NCBI GenBank assembly: GCA_964442735.1
Contig: CAYUAP010000010.1
Location: 7,634 to 71,633, forward strand
Length of the DNA: 64,000 nucleotides
Direction: 5' to 3'
Source: JAUNBG01 sp964442735
GTDB taxonomy: Bacteria > Planctomycetota > Planctomycetia > Pirellulales > Thermoguttaceae
How positions within the stretch are numbered: the first letter of the stretch is position 1; each line of letters starts with the position of its first letter. Under the pieces are notes generated by a model. It was not told the origin of the DNA. It did no database searches and saw only the letters and a program-made list of their open reading frames with translations. The position numbers and the translations under genes were made by a program. Below are positions 46,928 to 56,667 of this stretch, piece after piece.

Positions 46928-47718
46928 TGTTTAAAGTTAATCTGAAACTTTACGACGGTAATATATTCGACGGACCTCTGGATCTCCTGCTCTATTTTGT
47001 TCGTAAACACGAACTTGATATTATGAATATGCCTCTGGCGCTTGTGATCCAGCAGTATCTTGATTGCATAACCGTTTTGAATGTTCTTGACGTCGATTCG
47101 GTGGGTGAATTTATCGTTTTGGCGAGTACATTAATCGAAATCAAATCACTTCAGGCACTACCAACCGAGGAAGAAGTACAAGACGAATTGGAAGATCCGC
47201 GCAAGGACCTGGTACGTCAGCTCCTGACCTATAAAAAATTTTGTGAAAATGCAGGGGTTCTGGAAGAACGAGGCCGTCTCTGGCAGAGAAGATATCCCCG
47301 ACTCTCCAACGATTTAGTTGCCAAGCCGCGCAATTTGGCCGAAGAACCGATTCAAGAGGCCGAATTATGGGATCTGGTTAGTGCCTTCGGTCGTATTCTG
47401 CGGCAAAAAAGTCCCGCCATGAAGCATACGGTCGTTTATGATGATACCCCTATTTCCGTACACATGCAACGTATTTACAATCGACTGAAACGGGAACAGA
47501 AAATCGAATTCTCCTCTCTCTTCCAAAAGGAGATGCGCAAATCCATTTTAATCGGTATTTTTCTAGCGGTACTTGAACTTGTACGCCATGAATTTGCACT
47601 TGTGCACCAGGATATGCCTTTTGGTGAAATAGATATCGAATTTCGTCAAGGATCCAAGCCGCTTGACTTTGCCAGTATTGACACCTATGAAACGGAAACT
47701 CCCGCTCAAGCGGGATAG
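46927..47718 (+). CDS. scpA: Segregation and condensation protein A
   Basis: The kleisin subunit of the Smc-ScpAB condensin. The N-terminal Smc-binding part reads FDGPLDLLLYFVRKHELDIMNMPL and GEFIVLASTLIEIKSLQ; the C-terminal winged helix ends in LVHQDMPFGEIDIEF. The start at 46927 overlaps the TGA of the upstream gene and has GGAAGG eight bases before it; an ATG at 46912 is also in frame. Length (263) is normal. scpB is not in the window. Confidence 0.92.
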   Translation: MFKVNLKLYDGNIFDGPLDLLLYFVRKHELDIMNMPLALVIQQYLDCITVLNVLDVDSVGEFIVLASTLIEIKSLQALPTEEEVQDELEDPRKDLVRQLLTYKKFCENAGVLEERGRLWQRRYPRLSNDLVAKPRNLAEEPIQEAELWDLVSAFGRILRQKSPAMKHTVVYDDTPISVHMQRIYNRLKREQKIEFSSLFQKEMRKSILIGIFLAVLELVRHEFALVHQDMPFGEIDIEFRQGSKPLDFASIDTYETETPAQAG

Positions 47719-47809
47719 GACCGATCCTCAATCCATCCCCCTGCTTGACCAATATTCCACCTGTCCAGACAGGAAGACGGGTAAAGTCGGAATAAAAGTT
47801 TACCCATTT

Positions 47810-47937
47810 TATACTGTACGACGTTATAAATTCGGCATTTCCCGGGAACGTGGACGTCTCCTCCGCATCCTCCGCATCGTCCAAAACAGGCGTCTTGTCT
47901 GTTTTGAAAAAAGACTTTTATAACGACCTTGAGTATA
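47810..47937 (+). repeat. Family A element (A9)
   Basis: Termini TATACTGTACGACGTTATAAA and TTTATAACGACCTTGAGTATA are intact. The first hairpin is altered (gtggacgtctcctccgcatcc) and the cassette is missing. It lies between the convergent scpA and aroA genes. Just beyond it, three atccatcacag units precede the aroA stop. Confidence 0.85.
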
Positions 47938-47954
47938 AATCCATCACAGATCCA

Positions 47955-49256
47955 TCACAGATCCATATCGCAAAAGTAATTTGGCCATGTTTTTTGAGTA
48001 CATTCGGGATTATCGATAATGACATTGGGAATCCGAAGTCCGGCCAGTGCGAAGCTCATAGCCATACGATGATCGTCGTAGGTATTGATTAAAGCGCCGT
48101 GAAGACCTCGGCCTTCCGTACCCCAAATGCGAAGACCGTCTTCAAATTCATCGACCTCGGCCCCTAATTTCCGAAGCTCCGTAACAACGGCGGCAATACG
48201 ATCCGTTTCCTTGTAACGGATATGTTTGACATTACGAATCAACGTTGGTCCTTGCGCGAAAAGGGCCACAATGGCCAGGGTTTGTACTGTATCACTGATT
48301 GTGTTCATATCGACTTCATCGATTCCGGTTAAAGGAATCGGTTCACCGTTTTCATCGTGTGGTCCTTCCACCGTGATACTGTTTTCTTCATAGAGAACGG
48401 TGCACCCCATCTCTGCCAGACAATCGACGAACCGAACATCGCCTTGCAGACTGTTATTAGACAAACCGTATATCGTTTTATGTCCGCCGAGAATTGCGGG
48501 CAGGGCGAAGACATAACTAGCTGCCGACGCATCCGGTTCAATCAAATAGTTTGTAGCGTGATAACCGGACCCTCCGCCGGTGGTGAAGACCCGAAACGAG
48601 GGATCGACATTCACGATAACGCCAAATGTTTTCATAACATCAAGAGTCATTTTAATATAGGGACGTGAAACGGGATCGCCAGTCATTTCAAGAACGACTT
48701 TTTGGGAAGAGGCACCAGCCGCCATTAGAAGTCCGCTAATAAATTGACTGGAGATATCGGCGTTAATTGATACAGTTCCTGTTAATACGCCTTTTCCATG
48801 AATCAGGACAGGAGGACAATCGTTCCGCAGTTCCGAACCGACTTTTGGCCCGAGTTTATTGAGGGCCTTTATCAAGTCGCCAATTGGACGTTCGTGCATT
48901 CGTGGTTTTCCGTAGATTCGATATCGGCCTTCGGACAAGGCCAGGGCCGCTGTTAAAAAACGCGCGGTCGTTCCACTGTTGCCGACATAGAGATCGGCCC
49001 TCTCCTTCGGAAAATGACCTTGGACCCCTTCTATGGTTACTCGTGCCTCTTGTTCTTCATGATGAATATTCAAGCCCAACTGAAGAAGTGCGTCTCGCAT
49101 AATACGTGTATCCTCCGAATCCAAAACGCCTTCCAGGACAGATGTTCCCTCGGCCAGGGCCGCAATCAATAACGCTCGATTCGTTATACTCTTGGATCCA
49201 GGTACTAATGTCGTTCCTTCTACCGGATGCCCCAATTTTATTGCTTTTGTTGTCAT
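47955..49256 (-). CDS. aroA: 3-phosphoshikimate 1-carboxyvinyltransferase (EPSP synthase)
   Basis: Catalyses the sixth shikimate-pathway step, joining phosphoenolpyruvate to shikimate 3-phosphate in the cytosol. Signature blocks are VPGSKSITNRALL, YVGNSGTTARFLTAA, GKPRMHERPIGDL, KETDRIAA and TYDDHRMAMSFAL. The ATG at 49256 has AGGAG five bases upstream; a GTG at 49262 abuts that site and is less likely. Length (433) is typical. No other shikimate gene is adjacent. Confidence 0.95.
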   Translation of the reverse strand: MTTKAIKLGHPVEGTTLVPGSKSITNRALLIAALAEGTSVLEGVLDSEDTRIMRDALLQLGLNIHHEEQEARVTIEGVQGHFPKERADLYVGNSGTTARFLTAALALSEGRYRIYGKPRMHERPIGDLIKALNKLGPKVGSELRNDCPPVLIHGKGVLTGTVSINADISSQFISGLLMAAGASSQKVVLEMTGDPVSRPYIKMTLDVMKTFGVIVNVDPSFRVFTTGGGSGYHATNYLIEPDASAASYVFALPAILGGHKTIYGLSNNSLQGDVRFVDCLAEMGCTVLYEENSITVEGPHDENGEPIPLTGIDEVDMNTISDTVQTLAIVALFAQGPTLIRNVKHIRYKETDRIAAVVTELRKLGAEVDEFEDGLRIWGTEGRGLHGALINTYDDHRMAMSFALAGLRIPNVIIDNPECTQKTWPNYFCDMDL

Positions 49257-49313
49257 ATTCACTCCTGTATTTCAAATTGCCGCCGCTCTACATTCGGTAC
49301 CGATTGCTTGAGT

Positions 49314-52300
49314 TTAAATATCTGTGTCTTTTGTGTCTTCTTCGTTTTCATTATTATCGTCGATATCTTCTTCATTCCCATTATTATCGTCGATATCTTC
49401 TTCCTGATAATCCTGGGCTAGTGACTCTTCCACGTCCAGTCCGGGAACATCAACGATTTCCTCTTCTTCCTGTTCGTCATCATCTATTTCTTCAGGCAAT
49501 TCTGTCAAGAGAACCATGTCGTCATTCAGTGCAAACGAAAAATTCGATTTTTGTGATTCGTCCCCGGAAGTATCGGGCGAAGAATGAATCTTCGGTTCGG
49601 TTTGAATCGCTATTGGATTAGAGACACTAATCGTATCCGATTGTGGCCTATCCCCATAGACAGGGAATGTCTTGGGGGCATTATTTGAAGTTATATTATT
49701 TGAACTTGTATTATTTGAAGTTATATTCTCCTGGAAGTTTTGAAACAGTGTTTTCTCGGTTCCTGCAACATAGTCGGGGGCGAGGACATTATCGCCTGTA
49801 TTCGGATTGGGTGTAATATTATATTTGCCACTTTTATTGAAATAATAATGGAGAACCGGATGGTTTCGGTTCGTTGAAAACAGGACATTTCCTTTAAAGC
49901 CCGTGATTCTTGTTATTCTGGAGGCGGGAATAATTCGATCCGGAATAATTGGAAAATCCTTCGGAGTCTCAATGACAAATTTTGTATCGGGTAATATATT
50001 GTCTGTTTTAACAGAAATAGTATCCGTATCCGATTTCGTTTGAATGACTTCCGAAATACCCTTTTTTTCACCCGGTTTTTCTGTGGTGGAAGGAATCATA
50101 ACGCGGAATTTTTTATTTTTTTCCGACTGATTCGGAAGAATATAGACAGGTGTATTGAGAGCCAGGAAAATCCGACAGATATGTTCATGACAGGTGAACA
50201 GGAAGATCTGCCTTCCCGCCTTGGCGAAGGAGTAGAGCAGTCCTGCGGCGGCTCGGGCCCGTTGATTGTCGAAGTTGACCAGTACATCGTCCATAACCAG
50301 TGGGAGTTGAACGCCGTGTTTCTCGAAGGTAACGGCCAGTGCGAGTCGAATGGCTATAAAGAGTTGTTCACGTGTGCCCCGCGATAAATCGGCTACGTTC
50401 ATTGTCTTGCCCGCCGCTGTATCGACGTAGAGAATATTATCCCCCAAGGGCGTCCATATTTTTACATATTGACCACTGGTCAATTTCTTCAAATAGAGAG
50501 ACGCTTCCCGTAATGTTTCAGGTTGACGTTCGCGTTCATAGGCTTTACGAATATCTTCCATCATACGACAGGCAATGGATCGACTCTGCCATAATGATGC
50601 CATTTCATTGATACGAAGATCAATGGCACTTCGGTCGAATTGATATCGAACCGCCTCGCGTTTTTCGGCCAGGGTTGTTAATTGTTCCCCCAATCTCCCG
50701 GATAATTCCGTCTTCTCGCTATTCTCCGTATTCAGAACTTCCAATCGAGCCTGTACTTTCTCCTTCATTTCCACCAGATTGGGGCGAACGGTATCATCGT
50801 CCAGTAATTCGGAGATCGTCTTTTCCTCGCAGAATTGACCTATTCCCGCCGATAGTTCACGATTCAAGGCTGCCAGATCGGCCATCTTCCTGGTATATTC
50901 CAGAAAACGGGTCCGCATATCGATTAGTTCCTGCGGATTATGTGCTCCGAACAGACTCAAAAAATCACGATGTTCTTTATGCTGATGCGATTGGGTCCGA
51001 AGATATTTGCGTCGTTCTTTTAGATAATCTTCGCTTGTCTTCTGTAATTCATTACGTTTGACGACCTTCGCCTGTTCCTGCTTTAGTGCCTCGGCCAGAC
51101 ATTCGATTATTTGCGTTGTCCCCAATTCTTCGTCACTATGAAAATGGGTTACGGCGAGAATGGGCTCTAAATGTTCCGTTACGCCCGTTCGTTCTCTCTG
51201 AAGAAATTCGATCTCCTTCTGAATGACATCTATTCTGTTCTTGATATCTTCGACAATATCGACACGTTCCAGCATTTCCCGAATCTGGGACGGTTTGAGT
51301 GCTAAAGGTAAACCGGCTATTTTCAGCCAACTGCGCCATCGTTTGCGCGCCCCTTTTAAATTGGCAACCACTTTTGTTTTTCGATTCTCCAAGGCCTGAA
51401 AATGACGATTTATCTCCTTCCACTGGTTATCCAACGGAACCATTTTTTCGAAAAAGTTCAACTCGGTTTGCGCCTTCTGCAGACGGACGTCAAGAGCCTG
51501 GCCAGGTGCAGGATATTTCGTATCGATTACCTGCGCCTCTTCTTTTACCTGTTCCAACTGCTTGAGAAGGCCCCCCAACTGATGCTGATTCTCCTGAAGA
51601 TTAATATAATTACGTCGTTCCGCCGATGACTTGATCGCAAAACAGACTATGGCAATCAGGAATCCGAGAAGACCAATTGCCAATTCCCGATTCAGGAAGG
51701 CAAATCCTACCATCAGACCGCCGATAACAATACCGGCACCAACGGCAACCAGTGGTCCGAGTGGAAGGGATTGATTGGAAATTAACCAGACATTTTGCCG
51801 TTCCAACTCTTTACGGGCTTGGGCCATTTCGTTTAGGCGTTTTGCCAGTTCAATTCGGCGCCGCAACGATGTTACCAGATCGTTTGTGTTTTCCATGGCT
51901 TCCGTTAAATTACGTTGACCATGGGAGGTCAGGCCCGACTCCAACTGCTCCGACACTTCCGATAGGGATCGCTGTACCTGACTGTATTGTTCTTTTGTCT
52001 TTATAAAACGGAGATGGGCACGATGAATCGCCTTGGCCGGAACACGATAATCTTCGACCTCCCGTAAATCATTATCCGACAAGACCGGTAAACTCGATTT
52101 GTCTCCTTCCGATGGATTTATTTCGACTATTCCGGAGTTCGGATCGCTCTTCTTTTCCTGTAATGTGTCCAGTACATTTTGTGTTAAATAGACTTTACCA
52201 CTTTTAGCACTCCGAAGCCGCAATTCTTCCTGCTCCAGTTGACTGTCCAGATCCGATTTTTCCTTCCGAAGTACGGACAGATCTGTTTCGATTCGCGTTA

Positions 52301-53477
52301 GATGCGATAGTTCATCATGTAACCATTCAATTCGAGGCGCCATGTCAAGATAGCCCCGATTGAGTTGAATGGCCTTGATTTTATTCTGATTCTCCTGATA
52401 GTTGTGATGGAGTAATTTTAAATCGGCGTTCGTCTTCTTCCATGCTTCCGAATAGGATTCCGATTGGGTTAAAGCATTCTCTTCAATGGCCGCAACGACC
52501 CCCATCGTTGCAATATCCGCTTGCAATAGACGTCGTTTATCCCATGTTGGCGCAATAGACAGCGCTATTTCATACAAATGATTCTGCCAGTTCGCCTTCT
52601 CAATCTTCTCCTTGAGTTGACGAATCGTCTCCAAAATCTGCTTCTGTTCCGTTAATATCCGATTGTATTCGTTTAAATGAAAAACGGATATCTGTGCCTT
52701 TTGAGTTATTCGATCTTTTCGGTCCAAAAGACCTTCCAAAATTGTTGGTTTACCACGATTGTCCAAAATTTCGTTTCGTTCTTCGACAATCTGATGTAAA
52801 ACCTGGATTAACGAAACGCGATCAACACCGACACTCAATCGATAGAGCATTTGTGCCGCGTCCGTTTCACTCAAGGATCCGAGCCGCTGAAGTTCGTCCA
52901 GACCAATGGCGAAAACATTATTGAATGTCGATTCATCGACATTATTAACCAGTGTCTGAACGAAATAGTCACTTAATCGGGTACCATCCGGCCCGGTGAC
53001 AATCAAGGATTCCGCAATTCCTTTACCCGGAATGGGATAGAAACGACCGCTCCAATTGGCTAGTCCTCCTGTGGCAATGAAACCGGACTTCATTTCCAGG
53101 GCCGTCTGTTTGCTATAAACAGAACTGCTTCGTCGTAGATAACGACGGTCCAGTCGGTACTGGCCATATTCGGTGGAGACTCCAAGGGAACCTCCCACCC
53201 AGCCTTTTTCCGATAGATCCTGTTCCGAAGATCCTTCCTTGTCCTCCTCGGGCAATAATGTTACATCTTTATTATTGTAATTCTCCAGGACCATCTGGAT
53301 ATAGGGGGCCCGTTCATCATTCGCACAGCCGTAAAGACTACTCCGAATATACTGCATTAAAGTCGTTTTACCGGCTTCATTGGGACCATAAAATATATTG
53401 AGTCCCTTGGATACGGTCGGAAGCGACAGATGCTCCCAAATACCAAAACGCTCTATTTCGAGAGAGGTTATTTTCAT
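49314..53477 (-). CDS. YhaN-type SMC-like AAA ATPase
   Basis: The 1387-residue product starts with MKITSLEIERFGIWE and Walker A GPNEAGKT (31-38). Long coiled coils follow, interrupted near residues 575-620 by two hydrophobic helices (VAVGAGIVIGGLMVGFAF and AIGLLGFLIAIVCFAI), a known feature of the YhaN group. The ABC signature-like DLSRGTREQLFIAIRLAL and Walker B VMDDVLVNFD lie near 1090-1150. An extra tail of about 200 residues, acidic and repetitive at its end (EEDIDDNN units), is not part of the core family. With the overlapping phosphoesterase gene it probably forms an SbcCD/Rad50-Mre11-like DNA-end-processing complex. Confidence 0.85.
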   Translation of the reverse strand: MKITSLEIERFGIWEHLSLPTVSKGLNIFYGPNEAGKTTLMQYIRSSLYGCANDERAPYIQMVLENYNNKDVTLLPEEDKEGSSEQDLSEKGWVGGSLGVSTEYGQYRLDRRYLRRSSSVYSKQTALEMKSGFIATGGLANWSGRFYPIPGKGIAESLIVTGPDGTRLSDYFVQTLVNNVDESTFNNVFAIGLDELQRLGSLSETDAAQMLYRLSVGVDRVSLIQVLHQIVEERNEILDNRGKPTILEGLLDRKDRITQKAQISVFHLNEYNRILTEQKQILETIRQLKEKIEKANWQNHLYEIALSIAPTWDKRRLLQADIATMGVVAAIEENALTQSESYSEAWKKTNADLKLLHHNYQENQNKIKAIQLNRGYLDMAPRIEWLHDELSHLTRIETDLSVLRKEKSDLDSQLEQEELRLRSAKSGKVYLTQNVLDTLQEKKSDPNSGIVEINPSEGDKSSLPVLSDNDLREVEDYRVPAKAIHRAHLRFIKTKEQYSQVQRSLSEVSEQLESGLTSHGQRNLTEAMENTNDLVTSLRRRIELAKRLNEMAQARKELERQNVWLISNQSLPLGPLVAVGAGIVIGGLMVGFAFLNRELAIGLLGFLIAIVCFAIKSSAERRNYINLQENQHQLGGLLKQLEQVKEEAQVIDTKYPAPGQALDVRLQKAQTELNFFEKMVPLDNQWKEINRHFQALENRKTKVVANLKGARKRWRSWLKIAGLPLALKPSQIREMLERVDIVEDIKNRIDVIQKEIEFLQRERTGVTEHLEPILAVTHFHSDEELGTTQIIECLAEALKQEQAKVVKRNELQKTSEDYLKERRKYLRTQSHQHKEHRDFLSLFGAHNPQELIDMRTRFLEYTRKMADLAALNRELSAGIGQFCEEKTISELLDDDTVRPNLVEMKEKVQARLEVLNTENSEKTELSGRLGEQLTTLAEKREAVRYQFDRSAIDLRINEMASLWQSRSIACRMMEDIRKAYERERQPETLREASLYLKKLTSGQYVKIWTPLGDNILYVDTAAGKTMNVADLSRGTREQLFIAIRLALAVTFEKHGVQLPLVMDDVLVNFDNQRARAAAGLLYSFAKAGRQIFLFTCHEHICRIFLALNTPVYILPNQSEKNKKFRVMIPSTTEKPGEKKGISEVIQTKSDTDTISVKTDNILPDTKFVIETPKDFPIIPDRIIPASRITRITGFKGNVLFSTNRNHPVLHYYFNKSGKYNITPNPNTGDNVLAPDYVAGTEKTLFQNFQENITSNNTSSNNITSNNAPKTFPVYGDRPQSDTISVSNPIAIQTEPKIHSSPDTSGDESQKSNFSFALNDDMVLLTELPEEIDDDEQEEEEIVDVPGLDVEESLAQDYQEEDIDDNNGNEEDIDDNNENEEDTKDTDI

Positions 53478-55009
53478 GATTGACTCTCCTTTTCATCCGC
53501 ATCCTGTAAAAAGGTACGTCGCTCCTGTAATAGCATGGGATTTTGTGGAGGACCTGTACTTTTACGGCCCGTTATATTGGTATCGTCGCCCGACAAGAGT
53601 TCGATTCCCATCATTCCTGCCTCGCGCAGTACCGCCGTTCGTCTCTCCATTCGAAGACGATGAAGTTCCGTCTCGACTTTACCTTCCTGTTCCAACGGAT
53701 CCTTCTGTTTGCCCGTCCATTCCGATTCCAACGATAGCAGATTGACGAAATAGGGGACTTCTGTTCGAAACGCACGAACATCCATGGCCGAAGACAGAAG
53801 ATCATCTCCGGTTAAAGCCTCGCCATTCGCCTTCTTCTCCTCGTGAAGGCTCTGACGCTTCGCATTCTCTGCCTGAACGGAGATAAATTCGCGAAATTCG
53901 TCCGGAAAATAGGGGGTCATGTCCAGTTTCTGGTCCGGATTCTCCTGATAGTAATGGAGCATACGCAGATAATCTCCCAAGATCGTCTGTTGATCGTAGA
54001 GATCCGATTCGAACGTATCCGGTAGAATTGGTTTAATGTCAATACTATAAATAACAGGTTCTTCCTTGGCGAAATCGGCACGCAGGTCCCGAAGAAGTGA
54101 TTGCCCTAAATTACCATATCTCAATTCCTGAATTACCGACCCTTGAGTCTCGACCCTCCATGATACCAGAAGTAAAACATCATTCTGGACATCTTTTAAA
54201 TTCTTTAGACGTGAACGCATTTCCGATAGAATCTGTTCTTCACTCATATCCGAATGAATAACCAGACGTTCCGTCTGCCAGCGGAGTGGTGATGTTTTTA
54301 TCAGATCGACTTTAACACGACCAAATTCGTTGACCTCGACCAATGAAGCACCATAATCACCCAACTCCCGTTGATTACGTGCTAGCGAAACACCCGGATA
54401 ATGTATCGTTACCGGCGTCCGTAATAGAAAATCTCTTTTATGATCACCCCCTAGAGCCCAATATTGAATTCCTTCACCGCGAACGGACTCCGCGCTCACT
54501 TTCCCGTAAAAAGCGCACACCGTAAAGAGATTTTCTGTATCATCTTTCAATTCCGGAGGCCTAAAACTGAGAAGCTGTCGCCCCGCACTCGTACCGAGTA
54601 CACGTGCAAAAGGAATATTCTCCTTTTTCACAATATATTCTTCTACATGGCCCACCGGAAAGAAATGAACATTCGGGGGAAAATCGAATGCCGAGGGCAG
54701 GTCTTCCGGACTATCTATCTTCCCTCCTGCCCAATAGACCTGAATTCCTTCTTTATTTAAACGCTCAAATTCGTTGATTAGAAAAAGGAGGCCCCAGGGT
54801 CCGGTTATCTGTGGATCGATAACATCACCACTCAAGACGATAAAATCGACTTTTTCTTCCGCCGCAAAACGAAACAGGCGCTGCGCCGCCATTCGCGGAG
54901 CATCCAGTAATTTGTCTTCCAAATAGACGGGACATTCCAACAGACCATTAATCGGCATTTCAATATGTAAATCAGCGGCATGAATAAATCGAAAGGGCTG
55001 AACAGTCAT
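53474..55009 (-). CDS. YhaO-type metallophosphoesterase (SbcD/Mre11-like)
   Basis: The 511-residue product begins FRFIHAADLHIEMP, with the first metal motif D-x-H (Asp13, His15). VLSGDVID gives the second. Where Mre11/SbcD enzymes have GNHD, this protein reads YWAGGKID, and the GHxH position reads YWALGGDHKR. The gene overlaps the yhaN-like gene by 4 bases (ATGA), so both are made together. The expected role is nuclease partner of the ATPase; whether it keeps full two-metal catalysis is uncertain. The C-terminal part (about 330-511) is helical and charged. Confidence 0.8.
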   Translation of the reverse strand: MTVQPFRFIHAADLHIEMPINGLLECPVYLEDKLLDAPRMAAQRLFRFAAEEKVDFIVLSGDVIDPQITGPWGLLFLINEFERLNKEGIQVYWAGGKIDSPEDLPSAFDFPPNVHFFPVGHVEEYIVKKENIPFARVLGTSAGRQLLSFRPPELKDDTENLFTVCAFYGKVSAESVRGEGIQYWALGGDHKRDFLLRTPVTIHYPGVSLARNQRELGDYGASLVEVNEFGRVKVDLIKTSPLRWQTERLVIHSDMSEEQILSEMRSRLKNLKDVQNDVLLLVSWRVETQGSVIQELRYGNLGQSLLRDLRADFAKEEPVIYSIDIKPILPDTFESDLYDQQTILGDYLRMLHYYQENPDQKLDMTPYFPDEFREFISVQAENAKRQSLHEEKKANGEALTGDDLLSSAMDVRAFRTEVPYFVNLLSLESEWTGKQKDPLEQEGKVETELHRLRMERRTAVLREAGMMGIELLSGDDTNITGRKSTGPPQNPMLLQERRTFLQDADEKESQS

Positions 55010-55412
55010 TGCGGCACTTTATCCTATTTCCATAATAATCGCTTTTGGGGCAAACATTTTTAAATCCATACAAAGACCCCAGCGTACCTATTTTATATCA
55101 ATTTCACAAAATAGAAAAGGTTTTATAGCTAAAGATAATAAAAAAGATAAAACAAAAGAGCGTATTAGTCGTAAAAAAATGGTTGTATCGAAAAAATGGA
55201 GGCTTTTGTCCTCCAATTGCCTTCCAAATGTCCTCAAATGTCCTCAAATGTCCTCAAATGTCAAGCAGAAGAACAGTTGCAGAAACAATAGCAGAAGCAA
55301 CAGCATAAACAACGGACATTCTCCATATTTGGGGCGATGGTATTGTGTGTATGTAACCGGACTTGTGAACGAGTCGTCTATCACTAACAATTTGTCCCGC
55401 CAAAAAGTTTTT
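55010..55412. other. Intergenic region with short 10-bp repeats
   Basis: AT-rich sequence upstream of the yhaO-like gene, where its promoter should lie. Between 55231 and 55262 there are about three units of tcctcaaatg plus a partial one. No gene is seen. Confidence 0.5.
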
Positions 55413-55516
55413 GTAACCATTTACGAACGATTGTGGAACCACAGATATCACGGATAAATACGGATAGTCTGCCGTAAAATACAATATTTTACAATAACAA
55501 ACGAAACATTTTTATC

Positions 55517-55654
55517 TATAATTTAGGACGTTATAAAGGCGTTTCCCGGGAGCGCGGACGCCATGCCTGGCGGCAGGCAGGTCTCGTCCGCATCCTCCAA
55601 AACAGGCGTCTCACCTGTTTTGAAAAATAGACTTTTATAACGACCTTGAGTATA
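55517..55654 (+). repeat. Family A element (A10) nested in a B element
   Basis: The left terminus is TTTAGGACGTTATAAA and the right TTTATAACGACCTTGAGTATA. It carries the cassette in the form gcctggcggcaggc. It interrupts the B body at the same tttatcta / ataataaataattt position as A1 in B1. Confidence 0.85.
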
Positions 55655-56079
55655 TTATAATAAATAATTTTATCATAAAAAAGTTTGTTTGTCAAAAAAC
55701 TATCCGCGAAAATCAGTGTTATCCATGGTTTCACTTTATATCCGTGAACGGTTAATAATAATTGCAACCATTAACGAACGATTTTGGAACCACAGATACC
55801 ACGGATAAACACCGATAGTCTGCCGTAAAATACAATATTTTACAATAACAAACTAAACATTTTTATCTATTATCATAAATAATTTTATCATAAAATTTTT
55901 GGTAACCATTCACGAACGATTTTGGAACCACGGATATCACGGATAAACACTGATAGTCTGCCATAAAATACAATTTTTACAATAATAAACTAACATTTTA
56001 ACTATTATAATAAATAATTTTATCATAAAAAAGTTTGTTTGCCAAAAAACTATCCGTGAAAATCAGTGTGATCTGTGGT

Positions 56080-56516
56080 TTCACTTTATATCTGTAGTTT
56101 TACTTTATATCTGTAGTTTTACTTTATATCTGTAGTTTCACTTTATATCTGTAGTTTCACTTTATATCTGTAGTTTCACTTTATATCCGTGGTTTCACTT
56201 TATATCTGTAGTTTTACTTTATATCCGTAGTTTTACTTTATATCCGTGGTTTTACTTTATATCTGTAGTTTCACTTTATATCTGTAGTTTCACTTTATAT
56301 CTGTGGTTTTAATTTATGTCTGTGGTTTTACTTTATGTCTGTGGTTTTACTTTATGTCTGTGGTTTTACTTTATGTCTGTGGTTTTNNNNNNNNNNNNNN
56401 NNNNNNNNNNNNNNNNNNNNNNNNNNNNNNNNNNNNNNNNNNNNNNNNNNNNNNNNNNNNNNNNNNNNNNNNNNNNNNNNNNNNNNACTTTATGTCCGTG
56501 GTTTCACTTCATGTCC
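56080..56516 (+). repeat. 19-bp satellite spanning the assembly gap
   Basis: At least sixteen units of tttcactttatatctgtag precede the gap and two follow it. Normal B elements have one to three such units at this end. Units shift from tatatc to tatgtc forms toward the gap. True length is unknown because of the 100 Ns. Confidence 0.9.
56387..56486. other. Assembly gap of 100 Ns
   Basis: Exactly 100 Ns, the usual filler for a gap of unknown size, lie within the satellite. Reading frames crossing it are meaningless. Confidence 0.98.
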
Positions 56517-56667
56517 GTAAACGGTTACAAGTTTTTTTTACAGATTGGCGTTTCTTGTTTAACATCGACAAATACCATTATATACCATTATATACCATTA
56601 TTTACCATTATTAGGAATGATAAAGGAAAAGATCCATCCGGATCATTTTTTTCAGAATCCGGAAATT

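Larger units (their letters stand above)
55413..56528 (+). repeat. Compound family B locus with nested A, partial B copies, satellite and gap
   Basis: It opens with GTAACCATTTACGAACG (55413) and closes with AAACGGTTAC (56528). The flanking 8-mers are identical: AAGTTTTT at 55405-55412 and 56529-56536. Inside lie a B copy with a nested A element and a damaged right end (to about 55757), a left-half B copy (from about 55764), and a third B copy from 55902 whose right side is a 19-bp satellite. The single outer target duplication suggests one insertion later enlarged internally. Confidence 0.85.

Noticed and set aside
55531..55767. Small frames through family A elements encoding Arg/Pro/Cys-rich peptides (for example RTRPACRQAWRPRS)
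   Set aside because: The same peptide recurs only because the repeat recurs; frames lack ribosome binding sites and shift between copies.
56080..56516. Regularly spaced repeats that could suggest a CRISPR array
   Set aside because: Units are head-to-tail 19-bp copies with no unique spacers, and no cas gene is in the window.
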